The notes under the pieces are model-generated. The model was not told the DNA's origin, searched no databases, and saw only the letters and a program-made list of their open reading frames with translations. 38,032 nucleotides of DNA from Halorientalis persicus (GTDB lineage: Archaea; Halobacteriota; Halobacteria; Halobacteriales; Haloarculaceae), in the NCBI RefSeq assembly GCF_900110215.1, contig NZ_FOCX01000030.1:1-38032 (forward strand), read 5' to 3'. This document shows, piece after piece, positions 8,615 to 18,112 of the stretch. Positions within the stretch are counted from its first letter, which is position 1, and each line of letters starts with the position of its first letter. Position numbers and translations under genes: made by a program.

Positions 8615-11600
8615 ATGAGCGCGGAAGGAACTCTCGATACCACAATCGACGACGTGCTGACGCTCAGTCCAGAGCTCACCGAGGGGGATAGCCTCATCAA
8701 GGGTCAGATCCGCCTCTATGATGTCGACAGCGAGGCCGATACGCTGGAATCCGACGCAGAGCGATTCTTCAACCGGACGCTGCTGACCGGTGGGCTGGAG
8801 GACTCCCTGAAGCGACTCCGAGACACTCGTCGGGGCGAGGACAACAACCGCCTCCACGAGATGTACGGTCCGTACGGGACCGGGAAGTCCCACCAGATGG
8901 TCGCGCTGTACCACTGCTTCAACTCGCCCGACGTGGTGGGCGACTGGGCTGATGGTCGTATCGAGGGGCTTGGAGAAGCGCTCCCTGACGACGCGCTCCC
9001 GGTCGTCGTCTCCCTCCAGAAGGAGCAGTACGAGTACCTCTGGGAGCCACTGTTCGAACAGCTGGATTACGAACCGGATGAGGAAGAGTACGACGAGGAG
9101 GGTGGCTACCCGAGCATCGACGTCATCCAGGACGCGGTCGGCGATCGTACCGTCGCGTTCTTCATGGACGAACTCGAGGACTGGTTCGGCTCGCTCAGCG
9201 GTCGCCGGAAAGACGCGAACCGCGGGTTCCTGCAAGCGCTCTTCGAGACGACGTCCCGTCCCAACACGGAGCTGTTCGCATTCGTCTCCGTGCTTCGTGA
9301 GGGGTCTGACGTCCACGATATCCTGTCTCGCGAGCCCGAGCGTGTGCAGGTTAATATGTCCAACCAGGTCGACATTCGGGACGTTCTCCGTCACCGTCTC
9401 GTCGACTCTATCCACGACCGCTCGGCGATGCGCACGCTCGTCGACCAGTACATCGAAGCCTACGCGGACACTGATTATGTCGACCTTCCGGATGGCCTCC
9501 GGGAGGAGATGTACGACACCTACCCGTTCCACCCGATCCTCATCGATTCGCTGAAAACCCGCTACTTCGCGGAGACTGAGTCGGGGGCGACTCGGGGGAT
9601 GCTGTATCTGTTCGCGAAGGTACTCGTCGATCAGTACCAAGATACTGACCTTCTCACGCACGGTGAGGTTGACGCCGTCGAGTACAACGACGAACTCACC
9701 CGCATCAACGTCGAACACTCCCGCCCCGACCGGTGTTACGACGACATCCGGGAACGCCTCGCCGACGCCGATATCACCTACGGCCGACCCATCCTCAGCA
9801 CTGTTCTCATCTACTCGCTCACGCCGGGGCTCGCTGAGGGCGCGACCACCTCCGACATCGTTATCGGGACCTACCACGCCGGCGACCGCATCAACGACAT
9901 CATCGTCGACCTCGAACGTCTCCAAGGCGAAGTCTACCACCTCTGGCGCTCCGACGACCGCTACGTTATCCGTGAGGATGAGAACCCGCGCTCGCTCGTA
10001 AAGAACGCCGCTCGAGACGTCGACGATGAAGACGCGATCGAGCTCGTTGGTGACACCGTCGAAACGCTATTCGGTTCGGGTGCACACGCGGTCGGCTTCA
10101 ACGTCGACGGCGAACTCGAGAACGTCCCTGATAGTCAGAACATCAAAACCGTCGTGAAAAACGGGCCCTGGGATGCTGACAGCGTTGGTGAGATCATCAA
10201 GAATCAGCCTGCCGGTCGACAGTGGCGGAACACGCTCGTGTTCGTCCAGCCCAAGAACGGCAAGACCATCTCGCCCACCTCGCAGCAGGAGAAGTTCCTC
10301 GGGAAGGCCAAGGAGGTCATCGGCGCAGAGATCCGCAAGGCGGACGAGAACCTTGCAGAGGAGATTCGTGAAGAGATCGCAAAGCTCCACGATGAGTACG
10401 AAGACGACCTCCTCGAACGCTTGGAGAGCGCCTACGGGGAAATCATCGACGGCGACGACCTCCTCAACGAGTTCGACTACGCGGCCGAGATGTCGCTGGA
10501 GAACTTTGTCGCCACCGAACCCGTTCTGAACGCCAGCAACATCGCCGCAGCAGCGGAGGCAGATCCCTTCGACCTCCAGCGTCACGTCTGGGACATCGTC
10601 CGCGATCGCCTCGACAACCGCTCCGAGACGACCATCGACGATATCTACGAGCAGTTCCTGATGGACCCGACGTATCCCATTCCGGGGAGCGCGCAGGCGG
10701 TCGTCAACGCCGTCGAAGATGGGCTCGGAGACAAGCCGATCCTCGCCCACGATGGTAGCGGGTTCAAGGACGAACTCCGCGGGCTGAATCAGGACACGGT
10801 GCTCGTTCTGGAGAGCGACGTCGAGAAGTGGTCGACTGAGGAGGTCGAATCCGAACTTCGGGGGCGCTTCGGCGCCGGAACGAAGGAAGTCGACCTGGGA
10901 TCGTTCGAACTCGATCTTCGCCAGCGGACCGACGTGTGGATTCACGACCAAGACCCGGAAGACGCCGTCAAGATGGCTGCCGGGCGGCTGGCAAACGAGG
11001 ATCACTACGTCCTCGTCAGCGGCAGTGAAATCCTCGACAAAGTTCGCTCTGACGCGACGCTCCGAGACGTCTCGGACGCTGAGACGCTCGGAGCAAACGA
11101 GATTCGTGACCGTATCGAGGAGACGGTTGATGCCGCCGGCGAAGCCGATACCAGTCAGGTTCTTACGACCATCCGGAATGACGCTGAGGTCTACCTCCCG
11201 CAAGACGATACCGAGTCCGCATTCCGAAGCGCGGTAAGTGCGCTCCTGGCGGATGGATACAAGCTCAAAACTGGAGGCGACTACGTCAGTACCCTCGGTG
11301 ATCGTGACCCCACGTCCGTCGTCCTCGCGCCGATGGTTCCCGAGGACATTGGCGACCGGATTCTGAACTATATTGGCGACCTCGATGAGGAAGCCACCTT
11401 CCAGGTACAGTCGATTCAGAGTGAATGCGCTGCGGGACAGCCCGAGGCGGCGGTCAAACACTTCCTGCTCGCAAACCTCGGAATGGAGGACCCACACTAC
11501 GTTGTCGGCGCGACTGGCTCAGAGGATCCTGCAGACTGGTTCCCCGGCGCTGGGTTCCGCATCCCGCCGGAGGAGGGCTGGACCTTCGAATACCAAGGCG

Positions 11601-11851
11601 ACAGTCCGGCAGAGATGCGCCAGGAGTGGAACGAATCACACGAATCTGGCTCCGTCTCGTACGGCTCGATTTCATTCAATACCGATGGTGAGGGCGCAGT
11701 GCCTGGCGGTCTCCAAGGGGTCGCTGAGTTCCAACAGGCCCATACGGATCTGCAACTCGAACTCGGACAATCTCACGAGATCGTCGCCGACATTCTGGAG
11801 AACATCCCTGAGTCTGCCACAAGCATCGACATCACCATCCAGTTCGAATGA
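8615..11851 (+). CDS. DUF499 AAA+ ATPase (COG1483), Hma-type ATPase component
   Basis: This is a large P-loop ATPase of the DUF499/COG1483 family, which is repeatedly found beside DUF1156 methylases and SNF2 helicases in archaeal and bacterial defence loci. Walker A GPYGTGKSH starts at residue 85 and Walker B (AFFMDE, D185-E186) follows about 100 residues later, the typical spacing. A helical middle part and a C-terminal part of about 250 residues rich in acidic loops have no motif I can name. The 1078-aa length is usual for the family. It is first in an operon: the second methylase begins 39 bp after its stop. Predicted role: energy-dependent remodelling or target sensing together with the methylase and helicase; the mechanism is not known. 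Confidence 0.88.
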   Translation: MSAEGTLDTTIDDVLTLSPELTEGDSLIKGQIRLYDVDSEADTLESDAERFFNRTLLTGGLEDSLKRLRDTRRGEDNNRLHEMYGPYGTGKSHQMVALYHCFNSPDVVGDWADGRIEGLGEALPDDALPVVVSLQKEQYEYLWEPLFEQLDYEPDEEEYDEEGGYPSIDVIQDAVGDRTVAFFMDELEDWFGSLSGRRKDANRGFLQALFETTSRPNTELFAFVSVLREGSDVHDILSREPERVQVNMSNQVDIRDVLRHRLVDSIHDRSAMRTLVDQYIEAYADTDYVDLPDGLREEMYDTYPFHPILIDSLKTRYFAETESGATRGMLYLFAKVLVDQYQDTDLLTHGEVDAVEYNDELTRINVEHSRPDRCYDDIRERLADADITYGRPILSTVLIYSLTPGLAEGATTSDIVIGTYHAGDRINDIIVDLERLQGEVYHLWRSDDRYVIREDENPRSLVKNAARDVDDEDAIELVGDTVETLFGSGAHAVGFNVDGELENVPDSQNIKTVVKNGPWDADSVGEIIKNQPAGRQWRNTLVFVQPKNGKTISPTSQQEKFLGKAKEVIGAEIRKADENLAEEIREEIAKLHDEYEDDLLERLESAYGEIIDGDDLLNEFDYAAEMSLENFVATEPVLNASNIAAAAEADPFDLQRHVWDIVRDRLDNRSETTIDDIYEQFLMDPTYPIPGSAQAVVNAVEDGLGDKPILAHDGSGFKDELRGLNQDTVLVLESDVEKWSTEEVESELRGRFGAGTKEVDLGSFELDLRQRTDVWIHDQDPEDAVKMAAGRLANEDHYVLVSGSEILDKVRSDATLRDVSDAETLGANEIRDRIEETVDAAGEADTSQVLTTIRNDAEVYLPQDDTESAFRSAVSALLADGYKLKTGGDYVSTLGDRDPTSVVLAPMVPEDIGDRILNYIGDLDEEATFQVQSIQSECAAGQPEAAVKHFLLANLGMEDPHYVVGATGSEDPADWFPGAGFRIPPEEGWTFEYQGDSPAEMRQEWNESHESGSVSYGSISFNTDGEGAVPGGLQGVAEFQQAHTDLQLELGQSHEIVADILENIPESATSIDITIQFE

Positions 11852-11890
11852 CGCGCAGCTTCAAATACGAAGACGGAACCACCAGCTATC

Positions 11891-14524
11891 ATGTCTGACC
11901 CGGACGCGAACTCGCGGGATACGCTCCCTATCGAGCGGGGGTTCCCCATCGAGCAGGTGAACGACCTTGCTGACCGCGAGGGCCGCGCTAAGATGTACTA
12001 CCGACCGCTGTCCACGATGCACAAGTGGTGGGCTAGACGGCTCGGGAGCGTGTTCAGGGCGATCTCGCTGTACTCGTTAGTTGACGATCCTAGTGCTGTC
12101 GAAATCCATAATGCAGACCAGGAAAATCTGAACCTTTCCGATTTCGGCGACGGCGATACAGAAGACACCACCACTGAGGACCTCGCTCAACTCATCGAGT
12201 CGGTCAGTCTCACCGAGCCCGACGCGCTCTGGGAGCTGTATCCGAAAGACGTTCGCGTTGACGGGAAGACCGTCCTTGACCCGTTCATGGGCGGTGGGAC
12301 GAGCCTCATGGAGGCCATCCGATTCGGGGCGGCCGTAACCGGTGTCGACTTGAATCCTGTCGCGTGGTTCATCTCAAAAAAGAGCCTTGAAGCTCACGAG
12401 GTCGATGCCGACGAGCTGCAACAGGCCTTCGACGATGTTCGAGCAACCGTCGCAGACGAACTCCAGTCTCACTATGAGACTACCTGTCCTCACGACGAGA
12501 ACCACGTTGCTGACGTCGTGTATGCGCTCTGGGTACGGAAGCTAGACTGCACTTCCTGTGGCGAGACGGTTCCACTGTTCAAAGATTACCGCGTCGCCAA
12601 CGGTCGCTACGAGGACGACGACAAATACAACGTCTACTGCCCGGATTGTGAATCCGTTTTTCTAACTGACGACTACCAAACCGAGTCCGTTTGTATGGAA
12701 TGTGGCTACGAGTACATCCCGGCGAACGGTCCAGTCTCTCGAGGCGGTAACTACGGATGCCCGTCGTGCGGTCTGCAGTATCCAATCGTCGATGCGATCG
12801 CCGACGGACAGTCATACGCCGAGGACCTCTACGCGATCGAATACTACTGTACGGAGTGTGAGGACGAAGGCAAGGATCGAGCGACGTTCAAGGGCTTCAC
12901 TGCGGCAACTGACAAAGACCGGACTCAGTTCGATCGTGCTAGCGAGGAGTGGCACTCTGCAGAGGAGTTAGATGCGTATATCCCTCAGAGTGAAATCCCT
13001 GAAGGTGCGATCACGGCAGCGTCCGGTATAAATGGAAACGATGTCTTCCGCCACGGCTACGAGACGTGGTCGGACATGTTCAACGATCGCCAGATCTACT
13101 GTCTTTCGACGCTGCTCTCTGCCATCGATGACGTCGAAGATCAGACCGTCAAGGAGTATCTCCTCCTCGCTTTCAGCGACTCTCTGATGTTCCAGAATAA
13201 CTTCGCTCTCTACAATATCTCCGGGACGAAAATAGAGGGGATCTTCAGACAGAACTCCTACCAACCCCAGGTCGAATATGCGGAAAACAACGTCTGGGGA
13301 ACGAGAGCTGGGCGAGGCACGTTCAAGAATACGTGGGAGAAAATCGTCAACGGCGTCGAGTTCGCCCATCAGCCCACGGAGCGGTACCTCGAAGATGGAG
13401 AACTCAAACAGACGGATTCGTTTGAGAACCCGGTCGGTGGCGAATACACACTCCACCAGGGCGATGTCCGGGACGTTGAGCTTGAATCGGAGTATGACGC
13501 CATCATCACTGATCCCCCGTACTACGACAACGTCGTCTATTCGGAGGTCTCAGACTTCTTCTACGTCTGGCAACGGCTGCTTCTCTCGGATGAATACTCC
13601 TGCTTTACCCCCGAAACGACGCCTCGCGAAGAGAGCATCGTCTCGAACCCGGCTATCGACAAGGACGGAGCTACCTTCGAGAGGGAGCTCAAGCAATCGT
13701 TCTCCCGGATGCGGGACGTGCTGAAGGACGACGGCGTACTCACGTTCACGTATCGGCACAGTGGAATCGAGTCCTGGGGGGCGCTCCTCGAGTCTCTGTG
13801 CGACGAAGGATTTGACGTGACTGCGACGTATCCGATCTCGGCCAATCTCAGCGAGTTCGTAATGGGCGACGAACTCTCCTTCAGCGTGATCGTGGTCGCA
13901 CGACCGATGACGGATCGCGACCCGATCAGCTGGGCTGCGCTTCGACGACAGATGTACAGGACCGCGCAGCGAACGGAGGAGGAGATTCAGGAGGGACAAA
14001 CCATCTCCGAAGGCGATATCAGCGTCGTCAAACTCGGACGGTGTTTCCGAGAATATTCCAAACACCACGGCAAGGTCCATCGTGAGGGATCCGTTATGTC
14101 CGCGACTGACGTTGTCGCCGGGATGTACGACATCATCGCTGGTGATGATGGTGTCTCCCCCGACGAAATCTACCTGAGCCTCTTGTCGATGGGAGAGCCC
14201 ACGTTTAACGATGTGAACCGTTTGTGTCGGGGAACTGGAGTCAGCCCAAAGGACCTCCAGGAACGGGCGTTTTTCGACACCACAGATGGCTTCACGTTAT
14301 TGCGGTGGCACGATGAGCAGCGGATGGCTTACCTCCAAGCGAAAGCCCCTGACGAACTCTCTGCTCTCGAACGGGTACAGCTCCTCCGATACGCTGCTGA
14401 TGAGGAGACCAAACCCAGGGAAGAGAGCCGCGAATTGGAGGTCACAGGAGAAATGATGGACGTAGCATCCGAACTTGCGGACATCACTGGGGACGAGACG
14501 TTCCGTCAGATCCTCAGAGACTAA
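11891..14524 (+). CDS. DUF1156 Zn-ribbon DNA methyltransferase, copy 2
   Basis: It has the same architecture as the other two copies: DUF1156 signature (LPIERGFPIEQVND, MHKWWARRLG), motif I DPFMGGGT from residue 130, Zn-ribbon cysteine pairs (CTSC, CPDC, CMEC, CPSC, CTEC), and DPPYYDN from residue 541. It is the most divergent of the three, most clearly in the last 100 residues, and it is GC-rich throughout, like the DUF499 gene with which it forms an operon. This makes it the likeliest cognate methylase of that ATPase. The C-terminal segment VVAGMYDIIAG is echoed by the start of the next small protein. All catalytic motifs are intact. Confidence 0.9.
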   Translation: MSDPDANSRDTLPIERGFPIEQVNDLADREGRAKMYYRPLSTMHKWWARRLGSVFRAISLYSLVDDPSAVEIHNADQENLNLSDFGDGDTEDTTTEDLAQLIESVSLTEPDALWELYPKDVRVDGKTVLDPFMGGGTSLMEAIRFGAAVTGVDLNPVAWFISKKSLEAHEVDADELQQAFDDVRATVADELQSHYETTCPHDENHVADVVYALWVRKLDCTSCGETVPLFKDYRVANGRYEDDDKYNVYCPDCESVFLTDDYQTESVCMECGYEYIPANGPVSRGGNYGCPSCGLQYPIVDAIADGQSYAEDLYAIEYYCTECEDEGKDRATFKGFTAATDKDRTQFDRASEEWHSAEELDAYIPQSEIPEGAITAASGINGNDVFRHGYETWSDMFNDRQIYCLSTLLSAIDDVEDQTVKEYLLLAFSDSLMFQNNFALYNISGTKIEGIFRQNSYQPQVEYAENNVWGTRAGRGTFKNTWEKIVNGVEFAHQPTERYLEDGELKQTDSFENPVGGEYTLHQGDVRDVELESEYDAIITDPPYYDNVVYSEVSDFFYVWQRLLLSDEYSCFTPETTPREESIVSNPAIDKDGATFERELKQSFSRMRDVLKDDGVLTFTYRHSGIESWGALLESLCDEGFDVTATYPISANLSEFVMGDELSFSVIVVARPMTDRDPISWAALRRQMYRTAQRTEEEIQEGQTISEGDISVVKLGRCFREYSKHHGKVHREGSVMSATDVVAGMYDIIAGDDGVSPDEIYLSLLSMGEPTFNDVNRLCRGTGVSPKDLQERAFFDTTDGFTLLRWHDEQRMAYLQAKAPDELSALERVQLLRYAADEETKPREESRELEVTGEMMDVASELADITGDETFRQILRD

Positions 14525-14559
14525 CGTATTTCACACTCCTGTGAGACGTTCGTGATGAC

Positions 14560-14955
14560 ATGAGTGATATCGACGCAGTGGCGGGCATGTACAACATCAT
14601 CGTGAGTGGTGAGCGAGAGTCCGCCGAGTATCGAGTTCCTGTCGAGGAGTTCGTGACGAAGCTCAAGAACCGAGATCTCCCCGACGAGATCTGCGTAGCA
14701 GGTCTCGAAGAAGTCCTTACCGAAGATGAGGACCTCCGCGATCAGCTGGTTTCTGCGATGCGGCAAGAGATGGATTATCTCAACAGCCAGCGCCCGTTAC
14801 CAGCGATTCAGTTCGTCGTCGACGGTGATATCCAAGGTGCCGGTGACTCGTTCGACGTAGAGATCGATGATGAGTTCCACTCCTTGGAGCCAATTTTTGG
14901 TCGGCAAATCAAGAAACGGGATTCCGGATGGCTCGTTGCGCCGTTTCGCGTGTAG
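14560..14955 (+). CDS. Small unknown protein downstream of methylase 2
   Basis: This 131-aa acidic protein is the last gene of the DUF499 operon, 35 bp after methylase 2, and converges with the McrC-like gene with a 14-bp gap. I recognise no domain. Its first 15 residues (IDAVAGMYNIIVSG) resemble the methylase 2 segment TDVVAGMYDIIAG near residue 740, and the matching segment of copies 1 and 3 (EAVQEIYGII, EVVDEIYGII). It may therefore share a small helical module with the methylase, perhaps for complex formation. The C-terminal half has alternating hydrophobic residues suggesting beta strands. Coding status is supported by operon position and frame length. Confidence 0.65.
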   Translation: MSDIDAVAGMYNIIVSGERESAEYRVPVEEFVTKLKNRDLPDEICVAGLEEVLTEDEDLRDQLVSAMRQEMDYLNSQRPLPAIQFVVDGDIQGAGDSFDVEIDDEFHSLEPIFGRQIKKRDSGWLVAPFRV

Positions 14956-14969
14956 CACCCGTCATCGAT

Positions 14970-16769
14970 TCACATCAGGGGGAATGGGCCTTCTGTGCTT
15001 ACCGAGGTGCCCTCTTGGTCCGATCTGAGGAAGTGTAGGGTCACAGTCCCGTGGTCGTCGTTCCCGTCAGGATCGTATATCGGGATACACGTCGTCTCGT
15101 GTTGCGGGTATTTTGGATGGTCTTCCTCATCGCTCTTTGTGCACGCCTCTTTGATTCGGGACTTCGTCCACTGCCCCTGATTTTCTAGTTCCGGTTTGTT
15201 TGGTCCGTAGGACGCGAATGCAATCGCCGCGATGACCCGGTCAGCGAACGTAGCGGGATTGCTGATGCTGAAGGGGCCGTTCGTATCGTGAACCTCCGAG
15301 AGGGCGTCCTCTGAGACACCACTAAGGCTGAGGTGTGCATCGGCAGTCGCCTCGAAAACGTGGAGTTCAGGATACGTAATCGCGAGCGTCTCCAAGATGT
15401 ACTTTCGGATGACCTCCTCGTAGTCCTCGCAAGTGAAGTCTCCGTCAGGTGAGACGACCTCTATTTCTGCCCCAGTGTGTTGTACGGGAAGTCGAACATT
15501 GCGATACTGCGGGCAGAGGAAAGCCATCCGGTCAGTCTCCGTGAGATAGGCGTACGCGAACATCCTCGACCGGGATGCAGACTCGTTAGCTGGATTCTTG
15601 CCCGCTTGATAGTACTTGGAGTCTAGCACGGCGAGCGTTTGGTCTCCGTCTGTGAGGAGGTGATCAGGTTGGTGGCGAGCTTCAGAGTTCCCAGCGAAGG
15701 GATAAATCGGCGGCTCAGGCTTGCATTTGACCTCCGATAGCTGATCCAGGTAGTCAATCTGGCGTAGGGATTCCACTTTTCGGTTAAGGACCCGATTGGA
15801 GTAATCCTGGAACAATTTATTCATGCTCAGCGCATAGTCGACGAGGAGTTCCTCCGGGCCACCCCCAGCCTGGCCGAGCAACGTCGACGAAAGAATCGAT
15901 TGACTAGTGTGGAACGCTCGACGGTAGTAATGACGTTGTCGAGGGAGATCCCGGAGGGAGAGGCGACGATATCCCCCGATTTCCTTCTGACTACTCTGGA
16001 TACCCAGCTCCTCCATTCGTTCAACCTCCTGATGAACCATGGAGAGGAGCACATCCTGACGAGGGTGCTGATGGCCGTTCTGATCCTGCTGGAGCAGCCT
16101 GAGGAGCAGCTTTCCAGCCATATGAACTGCCGAATTCACAGGGTTAGCGTACTCGACCTGTGTTTCGATCCAGGTCGGAGCCGGATTCCCCGTTGCGTGA
16201 TTCATCAGCGTCTGCTCGACGTCGATTGAACCTAGTCCTTCGAACCCGTCCCGGCGACGAATATTGAGATCCCGAATGAATCCCTCACGGCGGATCGTTC
16301 GGACACCATGAACGTAGTTGATCGCCAGGATGGCGATAATGCGAGCGGATTCAACGCCGCTTGACACCAGCTCGTCGAGCGGTACTCCGTAATGAGACTG
16401 CGTCCTGTCGATGTCGTAGACCGTAAGGAGCATCTGAATGACGTGCTCCCAGTCGACCTTGGGTTCGACCTGGACGCTCATCCCCGGGACGAGCCTCACA
16501 ATTCCGACGACGTCTGAGGGCTCGACGTGGAGTGTGTCATCCACGAGACGTACTGAAAGGACTTGTAGCGCATCCGACTCGGAATTTCGTCCGGATCGAG
16601 TCCGTAGTCGGGGGCGCTTCTTGACAAATTTGCTCCCCTCGCGAACGAAGTTCGCCGCCCGAAGTTCGTTATTGATCGTATCCGGATCGCAGTCCTCGAT
16701 GATGAGCTTTCGATTCTCCTGGACGGAGCAGAGGGAGGTACCGTAGTCGTAGCGGACAGCGTTACTCAT
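14970..16769 (-). CDS. McrC-like PD-(D/E)XK nuclease with extra C-terminal domain
   Basis: This is the second McrC-type nuclease of the window, on the opposite strand to its neighbours. A McrC-like beta segment (VPGMSVQVEPKVDW) precedes a helical core. The nuclease site is D369 in HQPDHLL and D383/K385 in VLDSKYY, the same D-x13-D-x-K spacing as in the other McrC protein, although the sequences are otherwise very different. At 599 aa it is about 200 residues longer than a standard McrC: there is an N-terminal extension and about 125 extra residues after the nuclease domain, of unknown function. The ATG at 16769 lies 8 bases inside the end of the AAA gene, so the two are coupled. Confidence 0.85.
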   Translation of the reverse strand: MSNAVRYDYGTSLCSVQENRKLIIEDCDPDTINNELRAANFVREGSKFVKKRPRLRTRSGRNSESDALQVLSVRLVDDTLHVEPSDVVGIVRLVPGMSVQVEPKVDWEHVIQMLLTVYDIDRTQSHYGVPLDELVSSGVESARIIAILAINYVHGVRTIRREGFIRDLNIRRRDGFEGLGSIDVEQTLMNHATGNPAPTWIETQVEYANPVNSAVHMAGKLLLRLLQQDQNGHQHPRQDVLLSMVHQEVERMEELGIQSSQKEIGGYRRLSLRDLPRQRHYYRRAFHTSQSILSSTLLGQAGGGPEELLVDYALSMNKLFQDYSNRVLNRKVESLRQIDYLDQLSEVKCKPEPPIYPFAGNSEARHQPDHLLTDGDQTLAVLDSKYYQAGKNPANESASRSRMFAYAYLTETDRMAFLCPQYRNVRLPVQHTGAEIEVVSPDGDFTCEDYEEVIRKYILETLAITYPELHVFEATADAHLSLSGVSEDALSEVHDTNGPFSISNPATFADRVIAAIAFASYGPNKPELENQGQWTKSRIKEACTKSDEEDHPKYPQHETTCIPIYDPDGNDDHGTVTLHFLRSDQEGTSVSTEGPFPLM

Positions 16770-17994
16770 AGGCGCTGACGCCCATCTCGCGTTCCTCAGC
16801 CTCCGCCTGCTGGTTCGCGAGGTCCATAGCGGGGCTAAGGTCGAACGCTTCGAACTGATTGTCGAGCGTCTCGTAGTGACTCGCGAGGCGATTGATCTGG
16901 GGCAGTGCCGCCGTGTTCAGGATGCGAGGCGCAATGTACGTGGCGAAGGCCTGCCCGACTGCGACATCTTCCTCACCTCTGTACTGACCGCCGTCTCCAC
17001 AGGCGTGCTTGAGGAACTGGGTGACGTCCTCGTAGTGCATCGGCCCGAACTCCATAATTCCGTCCTCACCGCTGGTAGTTGTTCCCTCGTTGATCCCCTG
17101 ATGGTGGCTCTCGAAGAGTTCCTGAAGCTTGTCGCGGTCAATATCCACATCGGAGCCGAGTTCTCCGATCCAGCGGTCGAACAGGGAGGCCCGCTCCTCG
17201 TCACCGTAGCGGCTGAGTTCTATCATCGCGAAGCGACGAGTGATCGCATTGTCGAGTTCGTTCACTGTCCGGTCCGACATATTCATCGTACAGATGATCT
17301 TGACGTTGTCGTTGAGCGTGAGCGGATCCCCGTCGTCATTGCGGAAGATAACCTGATCTTCGTCCTCGATAGCGGTGTACAGTGGCCCGAATACCTGGGA
17401 GATGTCTGCCCGGGTGATTTCGTCGATAATGACGCCCCAATTGTCCTGATACTCGTTTGCTTTCTGGATGCCCTGTGAGACGCAGCCTGCTCGCCGATGA
17501 TACTCAATCTCGCCGTCTTTCGTCTCCGGCTGGATACTGCCGGTAATGTCCGCAGGAGTCCATGTTGGCGTCGCGGTGTGGATGGAGTAGTCGATGCACG
17601 CCTCCAGTGCGAGCTGCTTTGCGAAATAGGTCTTTCCGGTGCCGGTCGGACCGTAGAGAACGATTGGCTTCCCGACTTCGATAGCGGTGAGGGCGTTTTT
17701 CTTGACTGTCTCCGGGACGAGTGTCTCGCCCAGATTGTAATTCCGTTGGGCGACGGTCTGTTTGACCTCGAACGGGGTGACATTTGAGGTTAGAAGGGCC
17801 TGTCGAACCTCGTCACGATTTCCAGAGACGCGCCTGTCGATTTCCGCGTCTTCGACGAGATATCGTAATGCGTCTGGGCTAGAGGTGCGGTTTATAAAGT
17901 CAGTCGCAGACGCGCTCGAATTTACGATGAACCCTCTGAATTCCTCTGCCTCCTCGCGGTCGTAGTCCTCGAATTTCGGCGTCCCGCTACTCAT
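16762..17994 (-). CDS. McrB/MoxR-like AAA ATPase of the second McrBC-like pair
   Basis: This is the motor partner of the McrC-like nuclease that follows it with an 8-bp overlap. The AAA_5 domain shows Walker A GPTGTGKT at residues 115-122, Walker B IIDE with D191-E192 followed by TRADISQVFG (the McrB-like DExxR/N-A/G context), the NxxD-type motif MNMSD at 237-241, and an AITRRF segment at about 250-255. Unlike the first McrB here, it has only about 100 residues before the ATPase domain and no room for a large DNA-reading domain, so recognition probably lies in its N-terminal helices or in the enlarged McrC-like partner. A TATA-like box lies 30 bp upstream. Confidence 0.87.
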   Translation of the reverse strand: MSSGTPKFEDYDREEAEEFRGFIVNSSASATDFINRTSSPDALRYLVEDAEIDRRVSGNRDEVRQALLTSNVTPFEVKQTVAQRNYNLGETLVPETVKKNALTAIEVGKPIVLYGPTGTGKTYFAKQLALEACIDYSIHTATPTWTPADITGSIQPETKDGEIEYHRRAGCVSQGIQKANEYQDNWGVIIDEITRADISQVFGPLYTAIEDEDQVIFRNDDGDPLTLNDNVKIICTMNMSDRTVNELDNAITRRFAMIELSRYGDEERASLFDRWIGELGSDVDIDRDKLQELFESHHQGINEGTTTSGEDGIMEFGPMHYEDVTQFLKHACGDGGQYRGEEDVAVGQAFATYIAPRILNTAALPQINRLASHYETLDNQFEAFDLSPAMDLANQQAEAEEREMGVSAYE

Positions 17995-18018
17995 TAATTG
18001 GGAAATATCGGGGGGCTA

Positions 18019-18028
18019 CCATAAAACA
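18019..18028 (-). promoter_or_regulatory. TATA box of the second McrBC-like pair
   Basis: On the minus strand TGTTTTATGG lies about 29 bp upstream of the ATG at 17994, predicting a leaderless transcript. It sits in a 118-bp divergent spacer shared with the ATPase gene at 18113, for which only a weak AT-rich block near 18082-18092 is visible. Confidence 0.5.
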
Positions 18029-18112
18029 ACGTGTATAGATGGAAGAACGTGAGCTAGGGGGATACAAAGAAACATACCTATGTAGATTAATTGTGGAATT
18101 GAGACAGATTCC

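Noticed and set aside
8567-9940. Long minus-strand open frame (457 codons) opposite the DUF499 gene
   Set aside because: It is antisense to a well-supported ATPase with Walker motifs; valine/glutamate-rich composition is typical of the mirror frame of GC-rich haloarchaeal genes.
10067-11497. Minus-strand open frame of 476 codons
   Set aside because: Mirror frame of the same DUF499 gene, with no recognisable motif.
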